Shown here: positions 43,318 to 51,897 of the stretch, in pieces | How the letters are laid out: each line of letters starts with the position of its first letter | Position numbering within the stretch: position 1 is the first letter of the stretch | Assembly: GCF_030913635.1 (NCBI RefSeq) | Contig: NZ_CP133188.1 | Location: forward strand, 620,001 to 684,000 | DNA: 64,000 nucleotides | Reading direction: 5' to 3' | From: Sedimentibacter sp. MB35-C1 | Lineage (GTDB): Bacteria; Bacillota; Clostridia; Tissierellales; Sedimentibacteraceae | Program-made: the position numbers and the translations under genes | The notes under the pieces: model-generated | The model's database searches: none | Told to the model about the DNA's origin: nothing | What the model saw: the letters and a program-made list of their open reading frames with translations, nothing else

Positions 43318-43618
43318 AATATTCTCCGGAGACAGTACAGTTATAAAATTTTGCGCTGCCTCCGGAAGAGTTATATGAATTTATTAAAGCTTGTTCCAAT
43401 ACCCCTTTTAACTGCCATTGCATCAAAAATTCCAATTACATGTTACAGCTTAAAGAATTCCCCTGTTAAGCATGATTCCCCGCACACTTTGCCTCCAACA
43501 TACCTGCGCCGACAACTTTTCAGCTGTTCAATACCTGCTGTTCAGTATTTTACACCTGATGCTTCCCCCTTGGCATCAAATGTTATCGAAAGGGATATTC
43601 CCCCTAATTATTTATCCC
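43312..43618 (-). ncRNA. Candidate structured noncoding RNA with recurrent GGGGAA segments
   Basis: Read on the minus strand. A TATAAT box (43627-43622) lies just before the first stem, so the RNA would start near 43617. Stems: AAAGGGATA/TATCCCTTT (43589-43621), TGATGC/GCATCA (43557-43578), AATAC/GTATT (43530-43549), a long-range ACAGCT/AGCTGT pair (43522-43527 with 43445-43450) enclosing GCGCA/TGTGC, and an 11-bp 3' hairpin (43325-43366, one G-U) followed by ATATTTTAT. GGGGAA occurs four times (43458, 43476, 43563, 43598), two of them in hairpin loops. The segment is richer in G+C than its flanks. No convincing protein frame exists on either strand. Whether it belongs to a known clostridial RNA family such as raiA I cannot tell. 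Confidence 0.5.
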
Positions 43619-43717
43619 TTTATTATATAGACAATTCATAGTCCAAAAACGTAACATTTTTTAAAAATTTATTAATAATTTTTAAATTGTAAAAAACAAT
43701 CTCATTAAACAAAAAAC

Positions 43718-44953
43718 TTAATACACCTTTCTGACAGAAAATCCTTCCTTCGCAAGACTGGCGATTATTTTTTGTATATGCTCGTTTCCAGTTGTCTCTA
43801 CTGTTATTTCAAGCTGAACCTTTGTGAATCTGTCACTTGCCTTAAACTGGTTATGATCAAGCTTTATTACGTTACCGTTTAATTCGGCAATAATTCTTGA
43901 AATTTTCATAAGCTGCCCCGGTATATCCGGTAAATCTACAGAAAAGCAAAAGATCCTTCCTCTGGAGACCAATCCTTTATTAATTAATGAAGATATGGTA
44001 AGCACATCTATATTACCTCCGCTAAGCACACTTACAACATTTTTATTTTTAATGTTAAGTTTTTTTAATGCTGCAACAGTGAGCACAGCCGAAGTTTCAC
44101 ATATGAGCTTATGTTTTTCAACCAGCAAGAGCAATGCCTCCGTAATATCTTCTTCCGTAACAGATATAATATTATCTACATATTTGCTTGTTATGTCATA
44201 TGTGATGTTACCAGGACGTTTAACAGCCACCCCTTCAGCATTTGTGCTGCAGGAGTCGATTTCAAAAACACTGCCTTTTTCCAACGAAAGCTTCATAGCC
44301 ATAGCACCAACCGGTTCCACTCCTATCACTTTGATCTTTGGATTAATGCTCTTTGCAATAAGAGCAATTCCGCTAATAAGACCTCCGCCTCCCACCGGAA
44401 CAAGAATTGCATTTGTGTCCTTCAACTCACGAAGTATTTCAAGGCCTACTGTCCCTTGTCCGTATATAACACCGTAATCATCAAATGGATGGATAAATGT
44501 ATATCCATTTTCCAAGGACATTTCAACCGCTTTTTTATAGGACTCGTCATAAACATTTCCGTGAAGAAACACTTCCGAACCATATGATCTTGTGGATGCA
44601 ATCTTAATTAAAGGAGTTATTTTAGGCATTACTATTACAGAAGATATATTTAGCTTTTGAGCTGAAAAAGCCACACCCTGAGCATGATTTCCGGCAGAAG
44701 CAGCTATTATTCCCCTCTTTTTTTCCTCTTCACTCAAACCAAATATTTTATTATACGCTCCTCTTATCTTAAATGAACCTGTAAGCTGCAAATTTTCAGG
44801 CTTAATGTAAACATTGTTTCCATACTCGCGGCTAAAAAATTCACTGTAAATAACATCTGTCTTCTGAATAATTCCTTTAAGATTTTTCGAAGCCCGTATT
44901 ATTTCTTCGCCATGCTGACTAAGTGTGTAACTTGCTAGATTTTCTTTTTTCAT
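43718..44953 (-). CDS. ilvA: Threonine ammonia-lyase (threonine dehydratase)
   Basis: PLP enzyme that converts threonine to 2-oxobutyrate, the entry to isoleucine synthesis. The PLP lysine is in GSFKIRGAYNKI (about residue 63); AASAGNHAQGVA binds the substrate carboxylate and VPVGGGGLISGIA the PLP phosphate. A C-terminal ACT-like domain (about 330-405, FSVDLPDIPGQLMKISRII) gives the 411-residue form. The isoleucine T-box upstream argues for a biosynthetic role rather than pure catabolism. RBS GGAGGAG precedes ATG. Confidence 0.94.
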   Translation of the reverse strand: MKKENLASYTLSQHGEEIIRASKNLKGIIQKTDVIYSEFFSREYGNNVYIKPENLQLTGSFKIRGAYNKIFGLSEEEKKRGIIAASAGNHAQGVAFSAQKLNISSVIVMPKITPLIKIASTRSYGSEVFLHGNVYDESYKKAVEMSLENGYTFIHPFDDYGVIYGQGTVGLEILRELKDTNAILVPVGGGGLISGIALIAKSINPKIKVIGVEPVGAMAMKLSLEKGSVFEIDSCSTNAEGVAVKRPGNITYDITSKYVDNIISVTEEDITEALLLLVEKHKLICETSAVLTVAALKKLNIKNKNVVSVLSGGNIDVLTISSLINKGLVSRGRIFCFSVDLPDIPGQLMKISRIIAELNGNVIKLDHNQFKASDRFTKVQLEITVETTGNEHIQKIIASLAKEGFSVRKVY

Positions 44954-45226
44954 ATCATTCTCCTCCTACTTTTGGCAAACAAAAAGCAGGTTCTCTCAAA
45001 GGACGAGAAAACCCGCGGTACCACCTTAATTGTGCCAAAAGCACCTCTCTTTACATTATAATAAATGAGACCTTCTAACGGGGTCTGCCGCTTTTCCTAC
45101 TTATTTTCAGAAAAGTTCTCGGGAGTGATTTATATATAATCCGCCTGCCGCTTCACACCAACCAGCAGCTCTCTTCAAGCCGGTAATTACATACATATCT
45201 CCTTCATTGAAATTAATTTTAAATTA
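44954..45226 (-). ncRNA. T-box riboswitch leader of ilvA, Ile (AUC) specifier
   Basis: Senses uncharged tRNA-Ile. On the minus strand stem I (about 45195-45110) shows the specifier aligned as TAA-ATC-ACT, in register with the serS leader; ATC is isoleucine. The T-box AAGGTGGTACCGCG lies near 45014-45027. It is followed by a 12-bp terminator stem GCGGGTTTTCTC/GAGAGAACCTGC (44986-45016) and TTTTTG. The Ile specifier fits end-product control of threonine dehydratase. Confidence 0.95.
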
Positions 45227-45231
45227 TTACA

Positions 45232-45260
45232 ATAATACAGGCCTCAAAACAGCTTGTCAA
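45232..45260 (-). promoter_or_regulatory. Sigma-A promoter of the ilvA T-box leader
   Basis: On the minus strand TTGACA (45260-45255) and TATTAT (45237-45232) are separated by 17 bases, placing the start at the head of the T-box leader. The opposite side of this gap (45261-45360) holds the sigma-factor promoter. Confidence 0.8.
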
Positions 45261-45321
45261 GCATTTTTTTATTAAATATTAACTAAAATTTAAATTATTA
45301 TGTATATCTTTGTCCAAAATA

Positions 45322-45330
45322 TGTTATAAT
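45322..45330 (+). promoter_or_regulatory. Extended -10 promoter of the sigma-factor gene
   Basis: TGT followed by TATAAT (45325-45330) forms an extended -10 element, 30 bases before the sigma-factor start. No good -35 hexamer was seen. Confidence 0.5.
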
Positions 45331-45360
45331 TGCTTTATCAGCCGCAGGAGAGGATAATCT

Positions 45361-45921
45361 ATGTTTTTCTTATTAGCAGTATCGGATGCAGAAGAATCCG
45401 ATTTAGAAATGACTAATTACGAATATGCAGTATTTTTATATAAAAAGTACAATAAAACCCTTTGGAAATATGCTTTTACCCTGTCTAAAAGCCCTGATAT
45501 CGCAAATGATCTTGTGTCAACAACGTTTCTCAAGGTTGTTGAATGTATAGAAATGATACAAAAAATTCATATCTACAAAATAAAGTCATATTTAATGAGT
45601 ATGATCAAGAATAACTACATTAATTATGTCAAAAAAGAAAAATTAAATGTTGACCTTAGCCGCGTACCTGAACATGCCTACCACAGCAATGATGGTGACA
45701 TTATCGAAGAAATCTACGGTTCAGAAATTGAAGAAGCACTGAAACATATGCCTGAGCCGTATAAATCGATTTTACAATATCGGTATGGATATGATGAACT
45801 TTCTTACGAAGAAATAGCAACTGCTTTGGATATAAATGTAAAAAGTATTAGGGTATACAAACAAAGGGCTGTAAATATGCTGAAGCAAAGATTGAAAGGC
45901 GGTGAACAGTGCAATGAATGA
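45361..45921 (+). CDS. ECF-type RNA polymerase sigma-70 factor
   Basis: Group IV sigma factor of 186 residues. Region 2 spans about residues 20-95 (YEYAVFLYKKYNKTLWKYAFTL, DIANDLVSTTFLKV). Region 4 spans about 125-180 with the helix-turn-helix ELSYEEIATALDINVKSIRVYKQRA. RBS AGGAGAGG is seven bases before the ATG. The next gene overlaps it and encodes a membrane protein of the DUF4367 anti-sigma type, so the pair forms a signal-responsive switch. The signal and target promoters are unknown. Confidence 0.9.
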   Translation: MFFLLAVSDAEESDLEMTNYEYAVFLYKKYNKTLWKYAFTLSKSPDIANDLVSTTFLKVVECIEMIQKIHIYKIKSYLMSMIKNNYINYVKKEKLNVDLSRVPEHAYHSNDGDIIEEIYGSEIEEALKHMPEPYKSILQYRYGYDELSYEEIATALDINVKSIRVYKQRAVNMLKQRLKGGEQCNE

Positions 45922-46621
45922 AAGCGATTTCAATAATTATGATTTTGATTTTCTTATTAAAAAAGCTGCCATATCACTGGCTGAAAAAGACAACGAACTG
46001 TATGACATGTTTGAAAAAGACGAATCAATTATTAATCCCAATCAGGATGAGCTGGATAAAAAAATATATGCCCTGATTAATAATCATCTAGGTAAGGACA
46101 GCGCCAGAATAGCAAGAAAGAAGAAGTTTAAAAGCATAATGTTCAAAGCTGCCGCATTTGTTTTAATATTGTTGTCCGGTTTTATAATTCCCTTTGTCAC
46201 TGTTGATGCTTTCAGAGAAAAAGTCTTAAATTTTTATATAGAAAATTTCGATACACACGCTACCTTTACGCCTGAGGAAGAGGTTGAGCATCTTGAGGAG
46301 ATTACAGTAGAGTATATTCCTGAAAGATATATTGAAAGCGATAAATATAAATCTGGTAGTTTTTATACATTAACCTATTATAATTACGAAAATAATTATA
46401 TCTATATTTCTCATTACGATAATGCATTTTCATTTAACATAGATACCGAAAACTGCAAAAAATACAATGTAAATATTAAAAACAAAAACAGTTATATTTA
46501 CAGAAAGTCTGGTTTTATTACATTAATTTTTAAATTTCATGAAAACTTAGTTGTAATTAATAGCAATGATGACCTCTTAACTAACGAAGAATTAATAAAA
46601 ATAGCCGAATCTATAAGATAA
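45914..46621 (+). CDS. Membrane-anchored anti-sigma-factor-like protein (DUF4367)
   Basis: Protein of about 235 residues. The N-terminal cytoplasmic part (about 1-70) is acidic and helical, suited to holding the sigma factor. One membrane segment (about 75-97, FKAAAFVLILLSGFIIPFV) follows. The outer domain (about 100-235) resembles DUF4367, with the repeated YTLTYYNYENNYIYISHY type of strand. I chose the ATG at 45914 (GGCGGT upstream); GTG at 45902 is possible. It overlaps the sigma gene by eight bases. Confidence 0.8.
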   Translation: MNESDFNNYDFDFLIKKAAISLAEKDNELYDMFEKDESIINPNQDELDKKIYALINNHLGKDSARIARKKKFKSIMFKAAAFVLILLSGFIIPFVTVDAFREKVLNFYIENFDTHATFTPEEEVEHLEEITVEYIPERYIESDKYKSGSFYTLTYYNYENNYIYISHYDNAFSFNIDTENCKKYNVNIKNKNSYIYRKSGFITLIFKFHENLVVINSNDDLLTNEELIKIAESIR

Positions 46622-46740
46622 TTGGTTTCCTTTTAAATTATTGTATAAGTAAAAAAACGTAGAAAAATTAAAAATAATGTTACATTTTATCATTTTATAT
46701 TGTCTTATATATAAATTATCATAAAACAAAGGAGAATAAA

Positions 46741-47160
46741 ATGAAAAAAATACTAAGCTTAATTATCGTAATGTCTATTTTATTATCGATGGGAGTGCAG
46801 TCATTTGCTACAGTTAATGAAATCACTTCAGGAGAAATTTCTCCAAGGTACATTAGCTTAATGAGCATAGCCTCAGGGCTTGATATTGATAGCCTAGGTA
46901 TAGCTGAATGCAAAGCTAATATGTCACATAGATCGAGTGACGGTTCATGCGAATTAACTATGAAACTTCAAAAATCAAATTCTGGCAGTTGGAGCACCAT
47001 AGCAACTTGGTCAAAAGAAGGTGCATACACTTGTGAAAATACAAAGCTTAGAGCTGTCTCAAGTGGAACATACAGACTTTACGTAATAGGTAAAGTTTAT
47101 GATTCATCAGGAAATTTCGTAGAATCTGCAACTGTATATTCTCCAACAAAAACATACTAA
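46741..47160 (+). CDS. Small secreted protein (DUF6147-like)
   Basis: Predicted secreted protein of 139 residues. A signal peptide (about 1-23, ending QSFA) is followed by a beta-sandwich-like domain with two cysteines (ECKANM and SCELTM) and a third in YTCENTKL. The pattern SPRYISLMSIASGLDI and STYRLYVIGKVYDSSG-like C-terminus resembles DUF6147 proteins of Clostridia. Function unknown. It follows the anti-sigma gene by 119 bases, RBS AAAGGAG, and may be a target of that sigma factor or simply a neighbour. Confidence 0.75.
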   Translation: MKKILSLIIVMSILLSMGVQSFATVNEITSGEISPRYISLMSIASGLDIDSLGIAECKANMSHRSSDGSCELTMKLQKSNSGSWSTIATWSKEGAYTCENTKLRAVSSGTYRLYVIGKVYDSSGNFVESATVYSPTKTY

Positions 47161-47173
47161 ACTCAAAAACCAA

Positions 47174-47202
47174 GGACGATCCTCAGATCGTCCCGTTTTT
47201 TA
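47174..47202. terminator. Terminator shared by the small secreted protein and the ABC permease genes
   Basis: GGACGATC/GATCGTCC with a 4-base loop and a T6 tract on the plus strand. On the minus strand a TTGGTTTTTG tract follows, so it can also end the permease transcript. Confidence 0.88.
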
Positions 47203-48948
47203 TTTTATATTCAGGTATTCTGTTGTTTTTTCAAAATCGTCACTTAGTTCAATGTTATAGATAAAAGGTTTTAAGTCTTCATCATTGTTATTTTCTTCTA
47301 CGGTTATTTCCAAATAGTATTCTCTTTCTTTGCTTGATATGTCTTTCTCATAATTGTAATCAGTCATTGCCGTAAATGAATTTTTCACATCCATGATCTG
47401 CCCATCAATATCCTCAATCAGATACGGACGTATATCCTCTATACTAATATCTGCAGAAAAACTTTCTGAATTTATTCCGTATTTACTTATTTCAACATCT
47501 ATATCATATTTATTTCCTGAGTAATATTTTTCATCATACAAGTAGAAATACTTTTTAGCTTTTAATTCCTGTGAATTTAACAGCCTATACGCAATTTCGT
47601 CTTTTGCTTTATTATCCTCATCTGCACCATCTTGAATCTTATAATCTCTGACAAGGTATTTGCCGTCATTCATATAATATGCTATTACTATATTACTCAT
47701 ATAGGAATTATCCTTGTTGTAATTCTGATTTGCAAGAATTTCCTTATGAAGGTCAATTGCAACCTGAATATTCTCCTTGTCTGAAAACAATATTACATAT
47801 TGTTTTTTCCATATATCAGAAATATCACTGTCACTTAACTCGCCATCCTCCATGTATTTCACTATCTCTTTGTGAGCCCATGTAGAATTCCCTATATAAA
47901 CAGCTCGTACGTCCTCTGCTTCAGGAACGGCTTCTTTGTATTGATTGGCAAATAAGACCGTTCCTCCGGTCAAGGCGATAAAGACAACCATGCTTACTGC
48001 AAATACTTTTAAAGAAAGCTTTGAAACTCTAAAAGATTTTTCTATAACAGCAATTATAAGATAATATGTCAGAGCTGCCATGAGCAATGAAACTATAATT
48101 GCGTTCATTATATTTTCATTTAAAGATGTAAACGAGAAAAACGCCGGAACTATTAAACACGCAAGCACTGATACAAAGTACTTATAGCCGTCAAACACTA
48201 TAAAATTACCGGTGTTTTCATTTTTTCTTCTACTTAACATCTTAAATATTAAAAGTGTTATGCCCACAAGTATAATTCCAAGCAACAGAAAATATATATA
48301 ATCTACCGGTTTGTCAGCATATTCTGCAAAGTATATGTATTCCAGCTTGTAAAAGGAGTCTACGAAGTAATTCATAAGAACTCTTGCGCTGAACCCGGCA
48401 ACTATATTTTCCAATATAGAAAACATAAACTGAATTATAAGATAAATTATACCCGGCAAAGCAAAGTTAAATATTGTCATTGCCCCTGCAACCAAAGTAT
48501 TTCCTGCCAGTATTGAAGATAAGGAAACCAAAAATATTCCCGTAGAAAGCCATGGAATTATGAGTTTAAAAGATTCTAATATCTCGTAATCCAGTCCTTG
48601 GAAGACTACTGACAAAACAATCAAAAGGAGCATGTATGCAGCAAAAATCAAATTTATTGCTACGTTTACTAAGATCTGCTCTCTAAATGAAGCAGGCTTT
48701 GATTTGTAATATGCCAGCTTAGAATCATTGTGCAAAAAGCTGTTATCAACCAGACAATTAACAAACAGCAATACAAAAATCTCAAATATACCGAAAAATA
48801 TAAAAAACTCTTTCTCCGATCCCAATATAAATGGAATCAGCATTGTTGTAACAAAAATTATTACCGTTGACAGAAAGAACCAATTTTTCTTGTTGCTTAG
48901 TGCGTTCAAAAACAGTTTGCTGAACAAATTATTTTTTTTCTGTTCCAT
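47200..48948 (-). CDS. ABC transporter membrane protein of a YtrB/C-type system
   Basis: Membrane subunit of about 582 residues. Several hydrophobic segments (about 15-60, 85-160, 180-240, 255-330) are followed by a long outer C-terminal part (about 345-582) rich in Asp, Glu, Lys and Tyr. The ATPase partner is encoded immediately upstream. I chose ATG at 48948, seven bases after GGGAGGT; the longer frame would start 13 codons earlier inside the same overlap. Such GntR-controlled systems respond to cell-envelope-active antibiotics in Bacillus (Ytr). The substrate here is unknown. Confidence 0.8.
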   Translation of the reverse strand: MEQKKNNLFSKLFLNALSNKKNWFFLSTVIIFVTTMLIPFILGSEKEFFIFFGIFEIFVLLFVNCLVDNSFLHNDSKLAYYKSKPASFREQILVNVAINLIFAAYMLLLIVLSVVFQGLDYEILESFKLIIPWLSTGIFLVSLSSILAGNTLVAGAMTIFNFALPGIIYLIIQFMFSILENIVAGFSARVLMNYFVDSFYKLEYIYFAEYADKPVDYIYFLLLGIILVGITLLIFKMLSRRKNENTGNFIVFDGYKYFVSVLACLIVPAFFSFTSLNENIMNAIIVSLLMAALTYYLIIAVIEKSFRVSKLSLKVFAVSMVVFIALTGGTVLFANQYKEAVPEAEDVRAVYIGNSTWAHKEIVKYMEDGELSDSDISDIWKKQYVILFSDKENIQVAIDLHKEILANQNYNKDNSYMSNIVIAYYMNDGKYLVRDYKIQDGADEDNKAKDEIAYRLLNSQELKAKKYFYLYDEKYYSGNKYDIDVEISKYGINSESFSADISIEDIRPYLIEDIDGQIMDVKNSFTAMTDYNYEKDISSKEREYYLEITVEENNNDEDLKPFIYNIELSDDFEKTTEYLNIK

Positions 48949-49825
48949 AACCTGCACCTCCCAGCTCTGTAATAAATATCTCCTCAAGGCTCATTGAAAG
49001 TTTATCAAATAAAAGAACATTAAATTTACTTTCCAGTTTCTTCTCAAATTCGTCCACATCTCCGGTCAATGTACAAATATTAATACTGCCTATTTTAACG
49101 GACCTGATTATATTGTATTCAGCAAATTCCGCCGCATCAAATTCGCCATCCACAGCAAACTGGACTCTTTTTATTTCATCTTTCATTTTTTCAAGATTTT
49201 CTTCCCTTAAAATTTTCCCTTCATGCATTATGCCTACTTTATCACATATATTATCCAGTTCTTTTAAATCATGTGACGAAATTACAACCGTCATTTCGTT
49301 GTCTATTACTTCCCTAATCAAAATATCCCAGAACTTTCTCTTAATTACGGCATCCAGCCCGTCAACTATTTCGTCCAGAAGCAAAAGCCTCGGTTTCGAT
49401 GAAATGGCCAAAACAAAAGCAGCCTGCTTTTTCTGACCCTTGGACATTTTATTCAGACTTTTATTCTTATCAATATTAAAATAACTTACAAGCTCATTAA
49501 ATTTTTCTTCTGACATTCTATCGTACATAAGTTTTTCATATTCAAACAGCTTGCCAAGTGTGCTTTGATACGGAAAAAACAGACTGTCCTGCACATAATA
49601 AAAATCCTTTAGAATTTCCGAATCTTCTTTCACCTGTACATCATCATAAAAAATATTTCCTTTATCCTGTCTGTAAATCATCATTATATGTTTAAGCAAA
49701 GTTGTTTTGCCGCACCCATTGGAACCAACCAGCCCGTATATCTGACTTTTTTCAGCATTTATGTTTATATTGCTTAAAACTTGAAAATCTCCGAATTTTT
49801 TACTTAGATTATCTATTTTTAACAT
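48929..49825 (-). CDS. ABC transporter ATPase, YtrB-like
   Basis: ATP-binding subunit of 298 residues. Walker A is GSNGCGKTT, the signature is NKMSKGQKKQAAFVLAI (a variant, not LSGGQ), and Walker B LLLLDEIVDGLD, in which the usual Pro after Glu is replaced by Ile. The C-terminal 80 residues form an accessory domain typical of exporters of this class. It overlaps the permease gene by 20 bases and follows the GntR gene by eight. Confidence 0.9.
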   Translation of the reverse strand: MLKIDNLSKKFGDFQVLSNININAEKSQIYGLVGSNGCGKTTLLKHIMMIYRQDKGNIFYDDVQVKEDSEILKDFYYVQDSLFFPYQSTLGKLFEYEKLMYDRMSEEKFNELVSYFNIDKNKSLNKMSKGQKKQAAFVLAISSKPRLLLLDEIVDGLDAVIKRKFWDILIREVIDNEMTVVISSHDLKELDNICDKVGIMHEGKILREENLEKMKDEIKRVQFAVDGEFDAAEFAEYNIIRSVKIGSINICTLTGDVDEFEKKLESKFNVLLFDKLSMSLEEIFITELGGAGYGTEKK

Positions 49826-49833
49826 ACTACCTC

Positions 49834-50205
49834 CTATTTCATGTCCGGATTCAGCATCTTTTTAACCATTTCAATTATATACTCATCGCTCATGCCCATA
49901 CTTTTTAAGGTTTTAAGTGCTTCACTCAATTTTTCTTCCATAATTTTTATATGTACACTCCTTAGCTCTTCTGAATTTTTTACAAAGTTTCCTTTACCTT
50001 TGACAGTATAAATATAATTGTCTTCTTCTAAGCTCTTATACGCTTTTTGTATTGTGTTCGGATTGATTTTTACCATAGAAGCCAGCTCTCTCACTGAGGG
50101 CAGTTTTTCATCAGATTTCAGTGCTTTTGATAATATGAGTCTTTTTATTTCTTCATATATTTGCTCATACAAAGCCTTTGAGCTGTTGTTATCTATTTGT
50201 ATCAT
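49834..50205 (-). CDS. GntR-family regulator, YtrA subfamily
   Basis: Short GntR regulator of 123 residues. The N-terminal winged helix has YEQIYEEIKRLILSKALKSDEKLPSVRELASMVKINPNTIQKAYKSLEEDNYIYTVKGKGNFV in sequence order, the diagnostic YtrA-type form. The short C-terminus (about 75-123) is helical without a sugar-binding domain. It probably represses its own operon through the palindrome at 50783-50810. Confidence 0.92.
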   Translation of the reverse strand: MIQIDNNSSKALYEQIYEEIKRLILSKALKSDEKLPSVRELASMVKINPNTIQKAYKSLEEDNYIYTVKGKGNFVKNSEELRSVHIKIMEEKLSEALKTLKSMGMSDEYIIEMVKKMLNPDMK

Positions 50206-50216
50206 CTCACACCTCC

Positions 50217-50759
50217 TTAAATATTATTACATGCCAGTTTACCATTAACATATTCCATGAGTTTTCCTTCATATACTTCGTTAAGCTCAAGGTTATTGTA
50301 GTCATCAGGTATCACAAGAGATATTTCTTTATTGAATGGTACAATACCCCAAAGCAAGTACGTCACAAAACTTGAACAAACATAGTAGTAGTGCCTTTGA
50401 AAAGGTATATTCATATAAATTAAAAATAAGTTTAAAAAACTGTATCTAAAACTGTCCGGTTCAGATAAAAATTTCTCCAGCCTTCTAAGAATTATATTAT
50501 AGTCGGCATCTGTAACATCAAGCTTGTATATTTTACATTTTGTATTAGGATGCATTTTAAATACTCCGCTATCCGGATTCTCCTTTACAAATCCTCCTAT
50601 CAGCGGGAACCATGTTATCTTTCTTCCAAAGCTAAACATTGTTTTACAGTCATCGTCAAAGGATATAGAAATATGATTGTAAGGCTTTTTTGATACTGCC
50701 CTTAATGTCCTTGAAATAACCGTATTAGTTTGTGTAAGTACTATATTGATCTGTTTCAT
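50217..50759 (-). CDS. Permuted papain-like (NlpC/P60 superfamily, YiiX-like) protein
   Basis: Protein of about 180 residues, first gene of the GntR-ABC operon. A histidine in PYNHISISFDD (about residue 30) precedes the candidate nucleophile cysteine in YYYVCSSFVTYLLW (about residue 127). The order His then Cys is the circularly permuted papain-like arrangement of YaeF/YiiX proteins. There is no signal peptide. The substrate could be a cell-wall peptide or lipid; this is inference. ATG at 50759 lies six bases after GGAG; an upstream TTG is less likely. Confidence 0.65.
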   Translation of the reverse strand: MKQINIVLTQTNTVISRTLRAVSKKPYNHISISFDDDCKTMFSFGRKITWFPLIGGFVKENPDSGVFKMHPNTKCKIYKLDVTDADYNIILRRLEKFLSEPDSFRYSFLNLFLIYMNIPFQRHYYYVCSSFVTYLLWGIVPFNKEISLVIPDDYNNLELNEVYEGKLMEYVNGKLACNNI

Positions 50760-50782
50760 TTTAGTCTCCAATTACATAGATG

Positions 50783-50848
50783 GTACTATATGTATTAATA
50801 CACTTAGTACAGTAACTGTATTATACATAATAGTACACAATCTGTCAA
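50783..50848 (-). promoter_or_regulatory. Consensus promoter with palindromic operator for the GntR operon
   Basis: On the minus strand TTGACA (50848-50843) and TATAAT (50825-50820) are 17 bases apart, a perfect consensus. At and beyond the start point lies a 28-bp near-perfect palindrome (50783-50810): GTACTA-N2-TGTATTAATACA-N2-TAGTAC. A second palindrome TACAGT-A-ACTGTA (50809-50821) adjoins it. A strong promoter with the operator at +1 fits repression by the encoded YtrA-type protein. Confidence 0.8.
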
Positions 50849-50874
50849 TATATTTTTTTAATAGCATCAAAAAA

Positions 50875-50922
50875 ATCATCCTCAGCTAAATCCCTTATAA
50901 TTTAAGGGGTTGCTGGGATGAT
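50875..50922 (-). terminator. Terminator of the oligopeptide-transporter operon
   Basis: ATCATCC-t-CAGC (50875-50886) pairs with GCTGGGATGAT (50912-50922), with an inner AATCCCTT/AAGGGGTT stem. On the minus strand it is followed by TTTTTTGA. Confidence 0.88.
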
Positions 50923-50943
50923 ATTATATTAATAATATAATTA

Positions 50944-51897
50944 TCAAGCTGGTAGGATTATTTTTTTGTATTCATCTAATTCTCTTCCGTTTGCCAGTAC
51001 AAAATGCTCGGATTCTATTTCTGTCCATATTGGTGGATTTTTGTCATAATCATAATGGTTTTTGCCGGGATTGTATACTTCAGGCTTTTTATTTCTTTCC
51101 ACTCTTGGATTAGGAGTCGGTATTGCCGACAGAAGAGATTTTGTATATGGGTGAAGCGGGTTTGCAAACAGCTTCTCCGCTTCAGCTAATTCAACTATTT
51201 TTCCCTTATGAATTACTGCTATTCTGTCAGAAATAAATCTGACAACAGATAAATCGTGTGCAATAAACAAGTATGTCAACCCTTTTTGTTTTTGAAGCTT
51301 AGAAAGCAGGTTTATTACCTGTGCACGAATTGAAACATCCAGTGCAGATATAGGTTCATCGGCTATTACAAGCTCAGGCTCCATAACAAGTACCCTTGCT
51401 ATTCCTATACGCTGTCTTTGGCCCCCGGAAAATTCGTGAGGAAATCTGCTGGCAAATTCCGGCAGCAGCCCAACATCCAGCAGTGCCTGCTCTACCTTAT
51501 TCTTTCTGTCTTTTTCTGTTCCGTAGTTATTTAAATTATAGAGTCCCTCTGAAACAATATAGTCAACCTTTGCCCTCTCATTAAGAGAAGCCATGGGATC
51601 TTGAAATATCATCTGAATTTTTCTTGTAAGCTCTTTGTCCAGCCCTTTATCAATTCGTCCGCTTATCTTCTTTCCATTGTAAATTATCTCTCCTGCTGCA
51701 GCGGAGTTTATTCTGATAACAGCCCTTCCTATGGTAGTCTTGCCTGATCCCGATTCGCCTACAAGTCCAAAAGTTTCTCCCTTATAAATATTAAAGCTCA
51801 CATCATTAACCGCAACAAACTTTTTATTTCCCTTACCAAACTCTACACTTAAATTTTTAACCTCTAAAAGCTTTACCTTATTATTCAACTGCGTCAC
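50944..51897 (-). CDS. oppF: Oligopeptide/dipeptide ABC transporter ATPase, OppF type
   Basis: ATPase subunit of a peptide importer, 317 residues. Walker [10 protein letters not shown], signature [15 protein letters not shown], Walker [14 protein letters not shown]-loop IAHDLSVV. The family's C-terminal [19 protein letters not shown] is present; the last 45 residues ([20 protein letters not shown]) are an extra tail. It overlaps oppD by 17 bases and is the last gene of the operon. Confidence 0.94.
   Translation of the reverse strand: MTQLNNKVKLLEVKNLSVEFGKGNKKFVAVNDVSFNIYKGETFGLVGESGSGKTTIGRAVIRINSAAAGEIIYNGKKISGRIDKGLDKELTRKIQMIFQDPMASLNERAKVDYIVSEGLYNLNNYGTEKDRKNKVEQALLDVGLLPEFASRFPHEFSGGQRQRIGIARVLVMEPELVIADEPISALDVSIRAQVINLLSKLQKQKGLTYLFIAHDLSVVRFISDRIAVIHKGKIVELAEAEKLFANPLHPYTKSLLSAIPTPNPRVERNKKPEVYNPGKNHYDYDKNPPIWTEIESEHFVLANGRELDEYKKIILPA

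Noticed and set aside
43351-43641. 96-codon plus-strand open frame after the second SLH gene
   Set aside because: No ribosome-binding site, odd composition, no recognisable domain, and it lies across the candidate structured RNA stems. Probably spurious.
48929-48948. Frameshift suspicion where the ABC ATPase and permease overlap
   Set aside because: The permease has its own GGGAGGT and ATG inside the end of the ATPase gene, a normal coupled overlap, and both proteins are complete.
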